Source: a virus
Virus record (IMG/VR): IMGVR_UViG_3300047276_000632
Coordinates: 1-31,530 of that record
DNA: 31,530 nt
Reading direction: 5' to 3' (one strand)
Under the pieces are notes generated by a model. That model did no database searches. It had not been told where the DNA came from and saw only the letters and a list, made by a program, of their open reading frames with translations. Shown here in pieces: positions 1-8,800 of the stretch; the stretch's first letter is position 1, and the number at the start of each line of letters is the position of its first letter. The position numbers and the translations under genes were made by a program.

Positions 1-1209
1 CTGCCGCCACAGGCCGTCTTCGAGGAAGAGGCAGGCGCCTTGGCAGAGCTGCAGCACCGGACAACTCCTGCACTCGGCGCGCGTCGACCAGTGATACGCC
101 GTCGTCAGACGGATGTCCTCGAACGCCTCGATCGAACCGATCCGGTGCTTGGTACCCGCACTCGTATTCTGACAGGTCAGGGCATTGCCCTTGAGATCGA
201 CGGCCAGATCGGTCGGCCGGTCCATGCCGCATTTCTGGCCAAGGGTCGATGCGGGGCGTGCCTTTGCGATGGAGCGGAAGAACTCGTCGATCTTCGAACG
301 TAGCGTCGAAACCGGCATGCTCTCACCGCGTACGGCTTCCCAGAACACCGCTTCCAGATAGGCGCGATGCTCGCTCTCGGTGTGAGGCGAGAGGACGACG
401 CCGCCCTGATCGTAGGGCAGCAGGATTTCCTCGGTGGAGAGCGGAATGTCGTCGACCGGCACACCCAAGCGCTCGGCAATGTGGCGCCGAACTGCAGCCA
501 GCGACGTGTTGTGCTTGTGCAGCACGCAGTTGAAGCCGATCCGGCCCCAGGGTCGCAGACGGTCGTAGAGCTTACGTATCGCGGCGCGCTGATTGGGGTC
601 ATCGAGCGGGTCCGGCCCGCGATAGCGCATGGCCGGGCCGTCATGGCTGATCCCGACACCGAAGCCGAGCTTATCCAAGAACTCGATCTTGTCGTCGTCG
701 ATCAGCGCGCCGTTGGTGATGACGTTGAACCGCGCCTTCGGATAGGCCGATCGCAGCGCGCCCGCGAGCACGCGGAACGTCTTCCAGTAGACCAGCGGTT
801 CGCCGCCCCAGAATTCGATGCGCACGCCGCTGCCATCGCCTGCCGTGCCGCCGTCGAACCAGGTCGGGAGGCGGCGCAGGAAGGACTGGACGTCGCCCAT
901 GTCACCCTGGATTTCATGGGGCTGGGACGCCTGATTGCAGTAGGTGCAGGCGTAGTTGCACTTGAGCCCCATCTGGATCTTTAGCACGCGGATGTCGCGG
1001 CTCTTGCGACCCGGATTGGCCGGAGACACGGGCTCCGCATGCGTCCAGTCCGCTGGCGATGGATCATACCCTGTGCCGACCGCCCGCAGATCGACGGGCT
1101 CGCCCGTGTCTTCCCAACGAAGTTCCGAGCTGTGCGGGCGGTAGAGCAGTGCGCGCGCGAATCCATTCCGGCCCGCCATCGCGAGCCGGTATTCCAGGGG
1201 TTCAGTCAT
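1..1209 (-). CDS. Radical SAM/SPASM enzyme A (C-terminus cut by window edge)
   Basis: This is a radical S-adenosylmethionine enzyme with a SPASM domain; 403 residues are visible and the gene runs off the left edge. The radical SAM cluster motif CxxxCxxC is at residues C84, C88 and C91, and a WGGEP motif at about 134-138 is the SAM-contacting segment. The SPASM pattern CX13GX4C (C327 to C346) and CX2CX5CX3C (C380, C383, C389, C393) binds auxiliary Fe-S clusters in this family; the last expected cysteine would lie beyond the edge. About 75 residues precede the core, longer than in the neighbouring paralogue, and could hold a substrate-recognition segment, which is a guess. The ATG at 1209 lies one base after the stop of radical SAM enzyme B, so the pair is probably translationally coupled. 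SPASM enzymes usually mature peptides; the exact reaction here is unknown. Confidence 0.93.
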   Translation of the reverse strand, partial: MTEPLEYRLAMAGRNGFARALLYRPHSSELRWEDTGEPVDLRAVGTGYDPSPADWTHAEPVSPANPGRKSRDIRVLKIQMGLKCNYACTYCNQASQPHEIQGDMGDVQSFLRRLPTWFDGGTAGDGSGVRIEFWGGEPLVYWKTFRVLAGALRSAYPKARFNVITNGALIDDDKIEFLDKLGFGVGISHDGPAMRYRGPDPLDDPNQRAAIRKLYDRLRPWGRIGFNCVLHKHNTSLAAVRRHIAERLGVPVDDIPLSTEEILLPYDQGGVVLSPHTESEHRAYLEAVFWEAVRGESMPVSTLRSKIDEFFRSIAKARPASTLGQKCGMDRPTDLAVDLKGNALTCQNTSAGTKHRIGSIEAFEDIRLTTAYHWSTRAECRSCPVLQLCQGACLFLEDGLWRQ

Positions 1210-1210
1210 T

Positions 1211-2233
1211 TCATGGCACCTTGATCTGATTGCGCGGCAGTGCGCCGTTCTCTTGTTCGTCGAGCCAGGCAAAGACCCGATGCTTCTCGCGGGACAGCCG
1301 GCAGTCGAGTTCGTGGGTCTGTGACAGATGGCAATTGCCGCGGCACCAGGAGCGCACCGGGCAGGCCTGGCACTCGGCGCTTCTCACCCAGCGCCAGGAG
1401 TGATCGAGAGCTTCTTGTTCGCCCTGATCGCGCGGCCCGGTCTCGTCGAAGAGATGCCCCGTCCGGAAGCTGCGTTTCACACTGTGGTGGCAGGCATAGC
1501 GGTTGCCGGCGAGATCGACCGACAGATGGCTGGCGCTGTGGCACAGCGGCTCGACCGGAGCCACCGCGCGCGCTAAGCCGCGCCGCCACTCATCGAGATG
1601 GCCGTCAAAGAACAGGCTGGCATATCGATGGCCCGCGCGCCGCATCCGTGCGAGCTCCCAGAGATGCTCGACATGGCGGTCGAGGCTCTGGGGCGTGAAC
1701 CAGTAGCGTGGCGCGCATCCCCTTGTCGTGCGAACCCAATGAGCATAGGGCCAGAACGGCCGGCGATATTCCGCTTCAAGGCGATCGAGCTTTTCGAACA
1801 GCGGCCAGATGACCGGGGTCTCCGCGGTGAAAAGAAAGGAAATGCTCGACCGCTTGAGCCTGCGCACCATGTCCCATGCCGGCTGGCCGAACTCGCCGTG
1901 ATCACTGACGACGACGTAGAAGTTCCAGTCGTTCATCGGCCCTACGAAATCCGGCGCCAGCAGACTGCCGTTGGTCGTGATGCGCACGAAGTCGAAAGTC
2001 AGCCCAGCGCGATCGAATGCCGTATGAATGGCGCTGATTTCGCTCCAGTAGAGCAGCGGCTCACCGCCCCAATAGTCGATCCGCTTGATCCCTTTCTCCC
2101 GGACGAACGGGACGACGCGCTCAATGAACGGCTCGACGGGGTGGCGCCGCCGCACGGCGTCGGGCGCATCGAGTTCCTGAAGGCAGTAGCTGCATGAGAA
2201 ATTGCAAGCATAGCCGAGGAAGATGTTGAGCAC
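1211..2233 (-). CDS. Radical SAM/SPASM enzyme B
   Basis: This complete 340-residue radical SAM enzyme has the cluster motif at C10, C14 and C17 and a WGGEP motif at about 55-59. Its SPASM domain is canonical: C231-X11-G-X4-C248, then C288-X2-C291-X5-C297-X3-C301, and a final C311. That cysteine pattern is the one defined for peptide- and protein-modifying maturases. The start is a GTG at 2233, three bases after the stop of the upstream 294-residue gene; only nine residues precede the CxxxCxxC motif, so there is no room for an N-terminal recognition domain. It shares the core motifs with enzyme A downstream but is clearly a divergent paralogue. The position at the end of the tail operon, behind a cysteine-rich tail fibre, suggests that the fibre is the substrate. 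That is inference. Confidence 0.93.
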   Translation of the reverse strand: MLNIFLGYACNFSCSYCLQELDAPDAVRRRHPVEPFIERVVPFVREKGIKRIDYWGGEPLLYWSEISAIHTAFDRAGLTFDFVRITTNGSLLAPDFVGPMNDWNFYVVVSDHGEFGQPAWDMVRRLKRSSISFLFTAETPVIWPLFEKLDRLEAEYRRPFWPYAHWVRTTRGCAPRYWFTPQSLDRHVEHLWELARMRRAGHRYASLFFDGHLDEWRRGLARAVAPVEPLCHSASHLSVDLAGNRYACHHSVKRSFRTGHLFDETGPRDQGEQEALDHSWRWVRSAECQACPVRSWCRGNCHLSQTHELDCRLSREKHRVFAWLDEQENGALPRNQIKVP

Positions 2234-2236
2234 GGC

Positions 2237-3121
2237 TCAAACCACCCGAACCTTTACCTCGGCTACGCTGCTGAAGTGCCGGAAGCCGACCTTGACCCGA
2301 AAGCTCTCGCCGGCATCGAGCCCGAGTGCTCCGATGCGGAACTGCGTCTTTCCCTTGATTGTCATCGCCCGTTGCTGCGGGAGGTACCCGCCGGTGGCTT
2401 CGATGTAGATCTCGGCCTCTGCATCCTTGATGGTTTTTCCTGCACCATCCACGAGCTGCGCTGTTACCGTGCCGTAGGCATCGGGCGCCAGATCAAGGGT
2501 GTCGGTCGATAACGCAATCTCGGCAAACGGCTTCTGAGCGCCCTGAAGCACGTCCGCATAGGTGACCTCGACGCCAGGATCGAGATTGCCGACCAATCCA
2601 AAATCGTGATGTAGCGCGACGCTGAAACTGCAGCTGTCGAAGTCGCAGCTCGCGAAGGGGACGTAGATCTGAAGCGCGCAGTTTCTGCCCGCTGTCGCCA
2701 GCAGCCTCGGTGTCCTGGCCTTGGTCTCGCGTGTCATCACGAAGCGATTGAACGGCACCTGCGGTGTCCCGGCGTGATCGAGCGGAAACAGCCAATTCGC
2801 GCGGTCGGACCATTCGCCTTTGCCGAGCATGCCATCAAGGTCGAGGCAGACGCTGCCGAGTTCCTCAAAGATGCGTCCATCGAGTGCCGCTGCAAGCATG
2901 AGTCCGGGGATCGGACGGCGGCGGAACATGGTGCTTGGCCACGCATCCGCGTGCTCCGTGAGCAAGCGCTCGGCTTCCAGTCGCATGATTGGATTGGCGT
3001 GCTCCACATCGGCCGGGAGCTCTCGGAATGTCCGGCAGGTCACCTTGCGACGATCCCGACGCACGAGCACGAGGATCGGCAACGGCAGATCGAAGAAGTG
3101 CCGGGTGAATGGCTTGATCAT
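2237..3121 (-). CDS. Hypothetical protein with Ig-like C-terminal domain, between tail fibre and radical SAM genes
   Basis: This 294-residue protein matches no family I can name. The C-terminal third (about 200-294) reads like a bacterial immunoglobulin-like or carboxypeptidase-regulatory beta-sandwich, with alternating hydrophobic strands and a DGAGKTIKDA turn. The N-terminal two thirds are unrecognised; they include a cluster of cysteines at about 157-174 (CALQ...CDFDSC). The start is well supported: a strong Shine-Dalgarno sequence (TGAGGAGG) lies seven bases before the ATG and overlaps the stop codon of the tail fibre. It is the gene immediately after the fibre and immediately before the two radical SAM genes, so a role in fibre assembly, fibre decoration or delivery to the maturases is plausible. 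No signal peptide or membrane segment is evident. Confidence 0.85.
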   Translation of the reverse strand: MIKPFTRHFFDLPLPILVLVRRDRRKVTCRTFRELPADVEHANPIMRLEAERLLTEHADAWPSTMFRRRPIPGLMLAAALDGRIFEELGSVCLDLDGMLGKGEWSDRANWLFPLDHAGTPQVPFNRFVMTRETKARTPRLLATAGRNCALQIYVPFASCDFDSCSFSVALHHDFGLVGNLDPGVEVTYADVLQGAQKPFAEIALSTDTLDLAPDAYGTVTAQLVDGAGKTIKDAEAEIYIEATGGYLPQQRAMTIKGKTQFRIGALGLDAGESFRVKVGFRHFSSVAEVKVRVV

Positions 3122-3132
3122 GATCTGCCTCC

Positions 3133-4197
3133 TCAGCCGTCACCGCAGGCGCAGTTGCAATCGCAATTGCAGTTGCAATTGCAGTTCGAGTAGCAGTTGA
3201 AGCCGCCGCAATTACAGTTGTTGAAGTTCCGTCGATACTCACCGCCGCCAATTTCGTCCGCAGCCAGATTGTATCCGGCGTACACGAAGCCCACGGATAC
3301 CGCCTGGTAGGTAACGCTCGAACCGCCCGCGAAATCGAATCCGCTTGGATTGGCTGGACCGAAGCCCAAGCCCCATGTCCACCAATTGCCGTTAGGTGGT
3401 GTCCATTGGGTGTTACCTAAACAATTGCCGTTAGGAATGTATCCCGTGCAATTATTCACTCGGTCATCGTAGTATTGATTTGACCTGTTGAGTTCGCCGA
3501 TATCTGACCCATCAGCGATTTTGAAACCCGTTGATCTCGCGGTGTCCCCGGTTGCCCCTGAACGTACGGATCCTGTCGAGATCAGTCCGGGCACCGTCAG
3601 CGTTCCGGTCATCGTATCGCCCGACTTGGCGACACGACTGCCGAGATCAACACCGGCGCGAATGTCAGTGATGGTCTGGCTTGCAAGATCACCTGTCGTG
3701 ATCGTGCCATCGGCAATCTTCGCACTGGTGATGGCGCCATCGACGAGTTTGCCGGTCGTCACCTGCGCATCAGCGATCTTGGTCGTTGTGACTTGCGCGT
3801 CGCCGATCTTTGTTGTCGTGACGGCGCCGTCCTGGATCTTAGCGTTCTGGACTGCAGCATTATCGATGTCGGACGCTGCGACGGTGTTTTTGACGGCAAG
3901 TGCCGCCAAGCCAAGATTGCTGCGTGCTGTTGCAGCGTCCGTTGCATTTGTGCCGCCCTGCGAGATCGGAACTGGGACACCGAGCGGGACGCGCGTCCAT
4001 GTGACGGGCGAGGCAATGGTCAGCTGATAGAGCTGGCCCAGATCCGTCCGAAAGCAGAGCATGCCGGCGACCAGATTGGTGCTGGGGAAGGTCGTGCCGG
4101 AGAAAGCCGATCGGATCGCCTCGTCGCGATCAAGGATATCCTGCCGGCTATCGCGGACCGCCTTGGTCGAGGGGATATCGGGATAGGTCTGGGCCAT
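3133..4197 (-). CDS. Tail fibre with Cys-rich (Asn-Cys repeat) C-terminus
   Basis: This 354-residue protein has hallmarks of a siphovirus side tail fibre. It carries an ISQGGTNATDAATARSNLG motif (about 78-96) and an AKSGDTMTGTLTV motif (about 190-202), both typical of lambda Stf-like fibres. Between them are about seven degenerate ten-residue repeats of the type (A/G)xVTTxKIxD, expected to form a beta-helical or collagen-like shaft. The C-terminus is unusual: the last 28 residues contain ten cysteines, mostly alternating with Asn or Asp, and the protein ends in CGDG. A GAGGA sequence precedes the ATG. Two SPASM radical SAM genes follow on the same strand, so the cysteine tail is a candidate modification substrate. 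Metal binding or disulfide cross-linking of the fibre tip are alternatives. Confidence 0.9.
   Translation of the reverse strand: MAQTYPDIPSTKAVRDSRQDILDRDEAIRSAFSGTTFPSTNLVAGMLCFRTDLGQLYQLTIASPVTWTRVPLGVPVPISQGGTNATDAATARSNLGLAALAVKNTVAASDIDNAAVQNAKIQDGAVTTTKIGDAQVTTTKIADAQVTTGKLVDGAITSAKIADGTITTGDLASQTITDIRAGVDLGSRVAKSGDTMTGTLTVPGLISTGSVRSGATGDTARSTGFKIADGSDIGELNRSNQYYDDRVNNCTGYIPNGNCLGNTQWTPPNGNWWTWGLGFGPANPSGFDFAGGSSVTYQAVSVGFVYAGYNLAADEIGGGEYRRNFNNCNCGGFNCYSNCNCNCNCDCNCACGDG
3151..3186 (-). repeat. Six tandem hexamers encoding the (Asn/Asp)-Cys tail
   Basis: On the plus strand this reads as six consecutive units gcagtt, gcaatc, gcaatt, gcagtt, gcaatt, gcagtt, i.e. AAYTGC or GATTGC on the coding strand. 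Each unit encodes Asn-Cys or Asp-Cys. The units are nearly identical at DNA level, so slippage could add or remove Cys pairs without a frameshift. Confidence 0.9.
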
Positions 4198-4208
4198 GCG
4201 GTCCTCGG

Positions 4209-5390
4209 TCAGTAGCCTTCAGCGGCCCAGCTGGCGTTGCCGGCCACCGATGCTTGGGTTGCAGGGTTGATGAGGGTCAGCTGGAACCCGCTCGTCGTGA
4301 TCGTGCCGATCTGCGGCACGGCGATCGTCGCGCCGCCCTTGAACGTCGCCTGGACTTCAGGCGGCGCATTGAATGGCTGGTTGAAGGCGACAGTCAGTCC
4401 GCCGACAGGAACCGCAACCGTGCCGCGATCCCGGACATCCGGAACGTCCACGATGAGCTTGGCATCGGTCAGCGCGATCCTGCTGGTCGATGTGCTTGGC
4501 GCTGCGAGCGCCAAACGAATAAGCGCTTTCGCGTATTCGTAGTCGCCAGGCGTCAGGTCTCGGAATGCGCTGAAGCCAAGAGGACGCGCCTCGGCAATCA
4601 GCGCCGCAAATCCCTCGTCATCCAGCGCAGTCGTCCGGAAAGCGAGGTCTGCGATGACGGCCTCTGATGCGCGGAGGATCCGATCCAGCAGAGCCAGCTG
4701 TTCGAACGATGGCTTGGTGACGGCATTGCCTCGCGCATCTGCAATTGAGATCTGTTCGGCGATCTGCGCGAGGAATGAAATCAGATCAGTGTAGGTCTCC
4801 GCGAAGGCAAGGCTCCGAACGCTGCTCTGAATGGATTCAGCTGCACGAATGTCTCCGAGAGTGAACGTGCTATTGCGGGGTGTAACGGCATCGCGCGTGG
4901 ATTGTTCGGTGAACGCCGTGTTCTCAGAGATGGCTTGCCCGATACTGGCAGCGTCCTGTTCGAGTGTGCTCCATGCTTCATTGGTGACAGTGAGGGGGTT
5001 CTTTGACACGCTGTCGATCAGCCCCAGCATCTCTGCAAAGGGCGACTGGGTCATTTGGCGCAGCGCAATTTCGCCGATGCCGATCGACTCAGCAGCGGTC
5101 AGAATGAACGCGATGAGATCAATGTAGGTCTCCGCAAGTGACAGGGCCTCCGCTGCACTTGTTGTGGCGGCGAAGGCGTCCGCATCGGCGAGTCCAAGGC
5201 TCTCGCTGTCATTGACAATCGGCAGACACGCTTCAACCGGTGCAAGCAGAAGACCATCGCTTTCTTCGGCAAGAAAGCTCGTGGCGCTCGCGTCCTGCCA
5301 AGCCTTACCGGCCTCGGTCGCGTCCCAGCTGAAGGCAGCGTTACCCCAGACATAGGCCGTGCCTGGTGTTATGGTGATCGTGACTGGCAC
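4209..5390 (-). CDS. Tail protein with internal repeats and a lectin-like C-terminus
   Basis: This 393-residue protein lies between a small tail protein and the Cys-rich fibre. The middle contains at least two related segments of about 50 residues, starting at LSLAETYIDLIAF and LAFAETYTDLISF, each followed by a conserved SPFAEM or PSFEQL helix and then a leucine-rich stretch; this is an internal duplication. The last 75 residues are rich in beta-strand and resemble the H-type lectin-like domains found at the ends of phage baseplate or receptor-binding proteins (FNQPFNAPPEVQATF and FQLTLINPAT segments). The start is a GTG three bases after the upstream stop. I infer a virion tail-tip component, possibly a receptor binder, with moderate confidence. 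Confidence 0.78.
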   Translation of the reverse strand: MPVTITITPGTAYVWGNAAFSWDATEAGKAWQDASATSFLAEESDGLLLAPVEACLPIVNDSESLGLADADAFAATTSAAEALSLAETYIDLIAFILTAAESIGIGEIALRQMTQSPFAEMLGLIDSVSKNPLTVTNEAWSTLEQDAASIGQAISENTAFTEQSTRDAVTPRNSTFTLGDIRAAESIQSSVRSLAFAETYTDLISFLAQIAEQISIADARGNAVTKPSFEQLALLDRILRASEAVIADLAFRTTALDDEGFAALIAEARPLGFSAFRDLTPGDYEYAKALIRLALAAPSTSTSRIALTDAKLIVDVPDVRDRGTVAVPVGGLTVAFNQPFNAPPEVQATFKGGATIAVPQIGTITTSGFQLTLINPATQASVAGNASWAAEGY

Positions 5391-5393
5391 GCG

Positions 5394-5885
5394 TCAGCTC
5401 ATGGTAAAGGTAAAGCGCTGGGTCAGCGTGTCGTCGGCGCCCTTGTTGATGACCGCGAAAACGACGCGATCCAGCATGGTTCCCGCGCTGGCCGCGTTGA
5501 AGACCCCGGCCTCGGTGATGGCGCCGGTTGCCTCACCTGCATTGAAGGTCGCCTCGAACTGAAACACCTTGGTGCCTGCCGTATGGCTGAAGGTCGCTGC
5601 CTTACGCGCCAACTCGGTCACGAGGGCCGTGTTTGCGGCAGCAGCCGCCGTGGTGCCAGTGCCGACCGCGATATGGCTCATCACGCCCGGGCGACCCGTG
5701 GAGAGGCCGACCGCCTGGGCGATAAAGCTAAAACCGGTATTGACGATGAGGTTGTCTTTGACCCGGACGATGACGGAGCCGTCGGGTTTGATGAGGTGTG
5801 CCTCCAGGCGTCCATGCAGGCAAAAGCCGTCCGTTCCGGCTTTCCGGCCCAGACGGGCCAGAAGCTCGGCAAAGCCGATCTTCAT
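5394..5885 (-). CDS. Small phage tail protein
   Basis: This 163-residue protein follows the tip protein. It has a beta-strand-rich sequence with a segment HIAVGTGTTAAAAANTAL that recurs in phage tail proteins lying between the tip protein and the fibres; they often begin with a short helical region followed by NLIVNTG, as here. A clear GGAGA ribosome-binding site lies six bases before the ATG. No catalytic motif is visible. The gene abuts the next one (three-base gap), so it belongs to the same tail-tip operon segment. The exact role, structural collar or fibre connector, cannot be told from sequence. Confidence 0.75.
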   Translation of the reverse strand: MKIGFAELLARLGRKAGTDGFCLHGRLEAHLIKPDGSVIVRVKDNLIVNTGFSFIAQAVGLSTGRPGVMSHIAVGTGTTAAAAANTALVTELARKAATFSHTAGTKVFQFEATFNAGEATGAITEAGVFNAASAGTMLDRVVFAVINKGADDTLTQRFTFTMS

Positions 5886-5894
5886 ATTGTTCTC

Positions 5895-8800
5895 CTATGC
5901 GGGGTGAAGCTGCGCGCCGGTAAAGGCGCCAAGCGGTGCGAGCGGCGCCGCACCTGACGCGATAAGTCCGGTCTGGGCTGAGGCTACAAAAAGCCTGCGC
6001 GTCGTCGGTGTCTGGCAGATGCCGAAGGTGATGATGTCGCCCGAGCGCCGCAGCAGGGCGGCGGTCACGCGCTGGCCGTGATCATCCTCGAGCGCAAAGG
6101 CGCTATCCTCGGGCGACCAGATCAGCCGCAGCGTGCCGGCAGTGCCAGTCAACGCGAGATAGACGGTCGGTTCGTCAAGGATCTGGTCAAGCCGGACATC
6201 GAAGGTGGTCGAGAATTCCGAGGGGATGGCGATCGACCAGCCAGCCTTGGTCCCACCGCCAACCTTTAGGCCCTGATCAAAGCGCGCAGGTGTATAGGTA
6301 AGGTTCTGTGCCTGCGCTGGGCTCTGCCCGCGCATGCCTGTCAGGGCGCCTGCCAGCCGAAAGCCTTCAATCAGATCATTGGCAAGGGGCGCCTCAACTG
6401 CGATCTGGCTGCGGAGCGTCGCGCCGTCCACATCGCCAAGCGGCAGCCAAGCAGAGGAGGCCTCCGGATCCTGCCAGGCGAAGCCCGCGGTGTCCCAAAC
6501 CAGGTCGTCAGCCGGCGTCGTGCCGACATGCGCCTCGATCCAGTTTCGCGCCCGCCATGTCCGCCCGAAGGAGACGGGAAAGACATATTCGCCGCGCGCG
6601 ATGGTCGTTGAGCCGCTGCGCGCAAGGGCGAGCAGATTGCCGCCGATGATCTCCATGCCTTGCGTGACGCCTGGCCATCCCAGCGCCTGGCGATCGCTAA
6701 CCAGCACGGCGTTGCGTCCGGCGAGCGGCGCTAGCCTTGTCGTCGCATAGGCGGCGCCCTCGCTGTAGAGCCCGGCTGAGGAGATGGCCTTGAGCCAGAA
6801 GGTCTCATCTGTTGCTTCGCGGATTGGCCAAAGGGCAACAAGGTGGTTGCCGGCGGCACGCCCAACGAAGCGCCCCGTGCCCCAGGTCGTTCCGGCGCGA
6901 AGCTCGTATTCGACGCCTGTTCCTTCGACCGGCTCCCAGGAGGCCCGGACGTGATCGCCCTGCGGGATGACATCGAAGGCCGTCACATTGTCGGGTGGTG
7001 CTACAGCCGCCGCGATACTGCTGGCCGCAGGGCTCACCAGGCCGATTTCATCAATGGCCTTGATGTGAAAAAGCCGTTCCCCGGCATCAGCAAGAGCGAC
7101 AAACAGCGTTGTGCCGCGATGGCGGGTGGTGACAAGGGTCCCGGCATCCCAGGATGCGCCCATCCGGATTTCGTAGCCGACAAGATCGAGCGCCGAGACC
7201 GGCTCCCATGATAGCTGGACACCGTCTGCTCGCCGTTCCGCGGCAAAGCCGCCGACATCTGCCGGTGGCGTGGTGCGTCCCACAACTTGGTGCGCCAGCA
7301 CCTCCGTCCAGTCGGAGGCTATCCCGTTCCGAGCCACAAAGCGCAGGCGCAGGTCGTAGCTTTTGCCATCCTCGACCGGTTGAATGGCGACGGTCAGCGT
7401 ATCGGCGGGCTGCGTCGGCACTGAGCCCCATGGACCGGTATTGCCCGTCTCCCGGTAGCGGATTTCTATCCCGTCTGGCGCATTGGTGGCATCGGAGCCA
7501 GGGGGGTAGAGGCGAACCAGAATGCGCGGCGCCGACCTGCCATCGGGCCCGCGCACCAGCACGGTCTCATCGGAAATGGTGGTCCAAATCACCGGTGGCG
7601 CTGGGCGCACCAGTTCAATCTGCGCCGGGCGTGTGATGTAGCTGTCGAATGCCGGGATTGGGCCGGTATCGGCTTGGTGAACGCCGGGTGCGGCTGGGAT
7701 CAGGATCAGCTTGGCGGAGAGGTTCGGGCCCGGTTCGATCCCTTTGACCAGCATTGGCGCCGCCTCGCGCCCCGCTTCGCCGAACTGAAAGAGATCGCCG
7801 GGTTCAGGCGCCAATGTCTCGGGAAGGTGCGTGGCCAGCGTGACGCTCCGCGCATCACCCGGCGCCGTGTTAAGCGGTAGCACCTGGCTTGCCCCGTCCA
7901 AGCGCCGCACCCGCAGCGCATAATTCTTACCGGCCTCCATGGGCGCGGGTTCATCGAGCAGCAGACCCGTCACCAGCCCTTCGGCAAGGATCCGCGCCTT
8001 GATCCTCCCGCTCGCCAGACCGACCAGGATCACGTCATGGGCGAACATGACGAGGTCGCCATCGGTGGCGCGCAGCGCCTCGACATCCTGATAGACCTCA
8101 TGGGTTTCCGGCCGAAGGCGACCCACGGCCAGATGATAGCGCCCCTCGCGCCAAGCCTGTTCGGCGCGCGTGCAGGCCATCATGTCGACGGTCTCAAAGC
8201 GCGCAGCATTCTCCGCGCTATAGCCATCGGCATAGACGATCCGCTCATCCTCCTGCCAATCCTTGTCCGGATTGATAAAGCGGACCTTCAGCGCATGCGG
8301 CAGGTCAATGAACTGCTTGCGGCCGACATAGTTGAAGGAATTGCGCGGCGTGATGTGCAGCACCGGCACGCTCTGCGGAATATCACGCACCACGGAGTGC
8401 TTGCCATCGCGAATGCCGTAGCGCGCACGCGCATGGGAGGCGATGTCGCGCAGCGCCTCGACGACGGAACCGCCCTCGACGATGCCATCAAAAGTCCATT
8501 TCGGCTGTCCATCCTGCGCTGGCATCTCACAGGCCTCCGCCCAGGCGCGGATTGCGGTCAGATCGATGCGCTCATCGCTGATAAGCCGCGTGTTGCCGCG
8601 CCGGCGCAGCACGTCGCAATAGGCCCAGGCAGGATTGCGGGTCAGTTGCCAGGACCAAGCCGACCCGTTCCACACCTCCAGGTAAGAACTCGCAAGGCAG
8701 CTGATCTGCTGCAGTTGGTTGTTGATCTGTTCATAGGCCTTGAGCCGCAGCGCCACCATGGCAAGGCCCGTCATGGTGACTGGCGCGTCGTTGGTGATGG

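Noticed and set aside
2774-3193. A plus-strand frame ending in Gln-Leu repeats
   Set aside because: It is the antisense reading of the Asn-Cys hexamer repeat and the following gene; no ribosome-binding site or homology.
3690-3860. Regularly spaced similar segments resembling a repeat array
   Set aside because: They encode ten-residue shaft repeats of the tail fibre and diverge at DNA level; no spacer structure, so not CRISPR.
3488-4027. A 179-codon plus-strand frame
   Set aside because: Antisense of the fibre shaft; hydrophobic Val/Ser-rich translation arises from the repeats.
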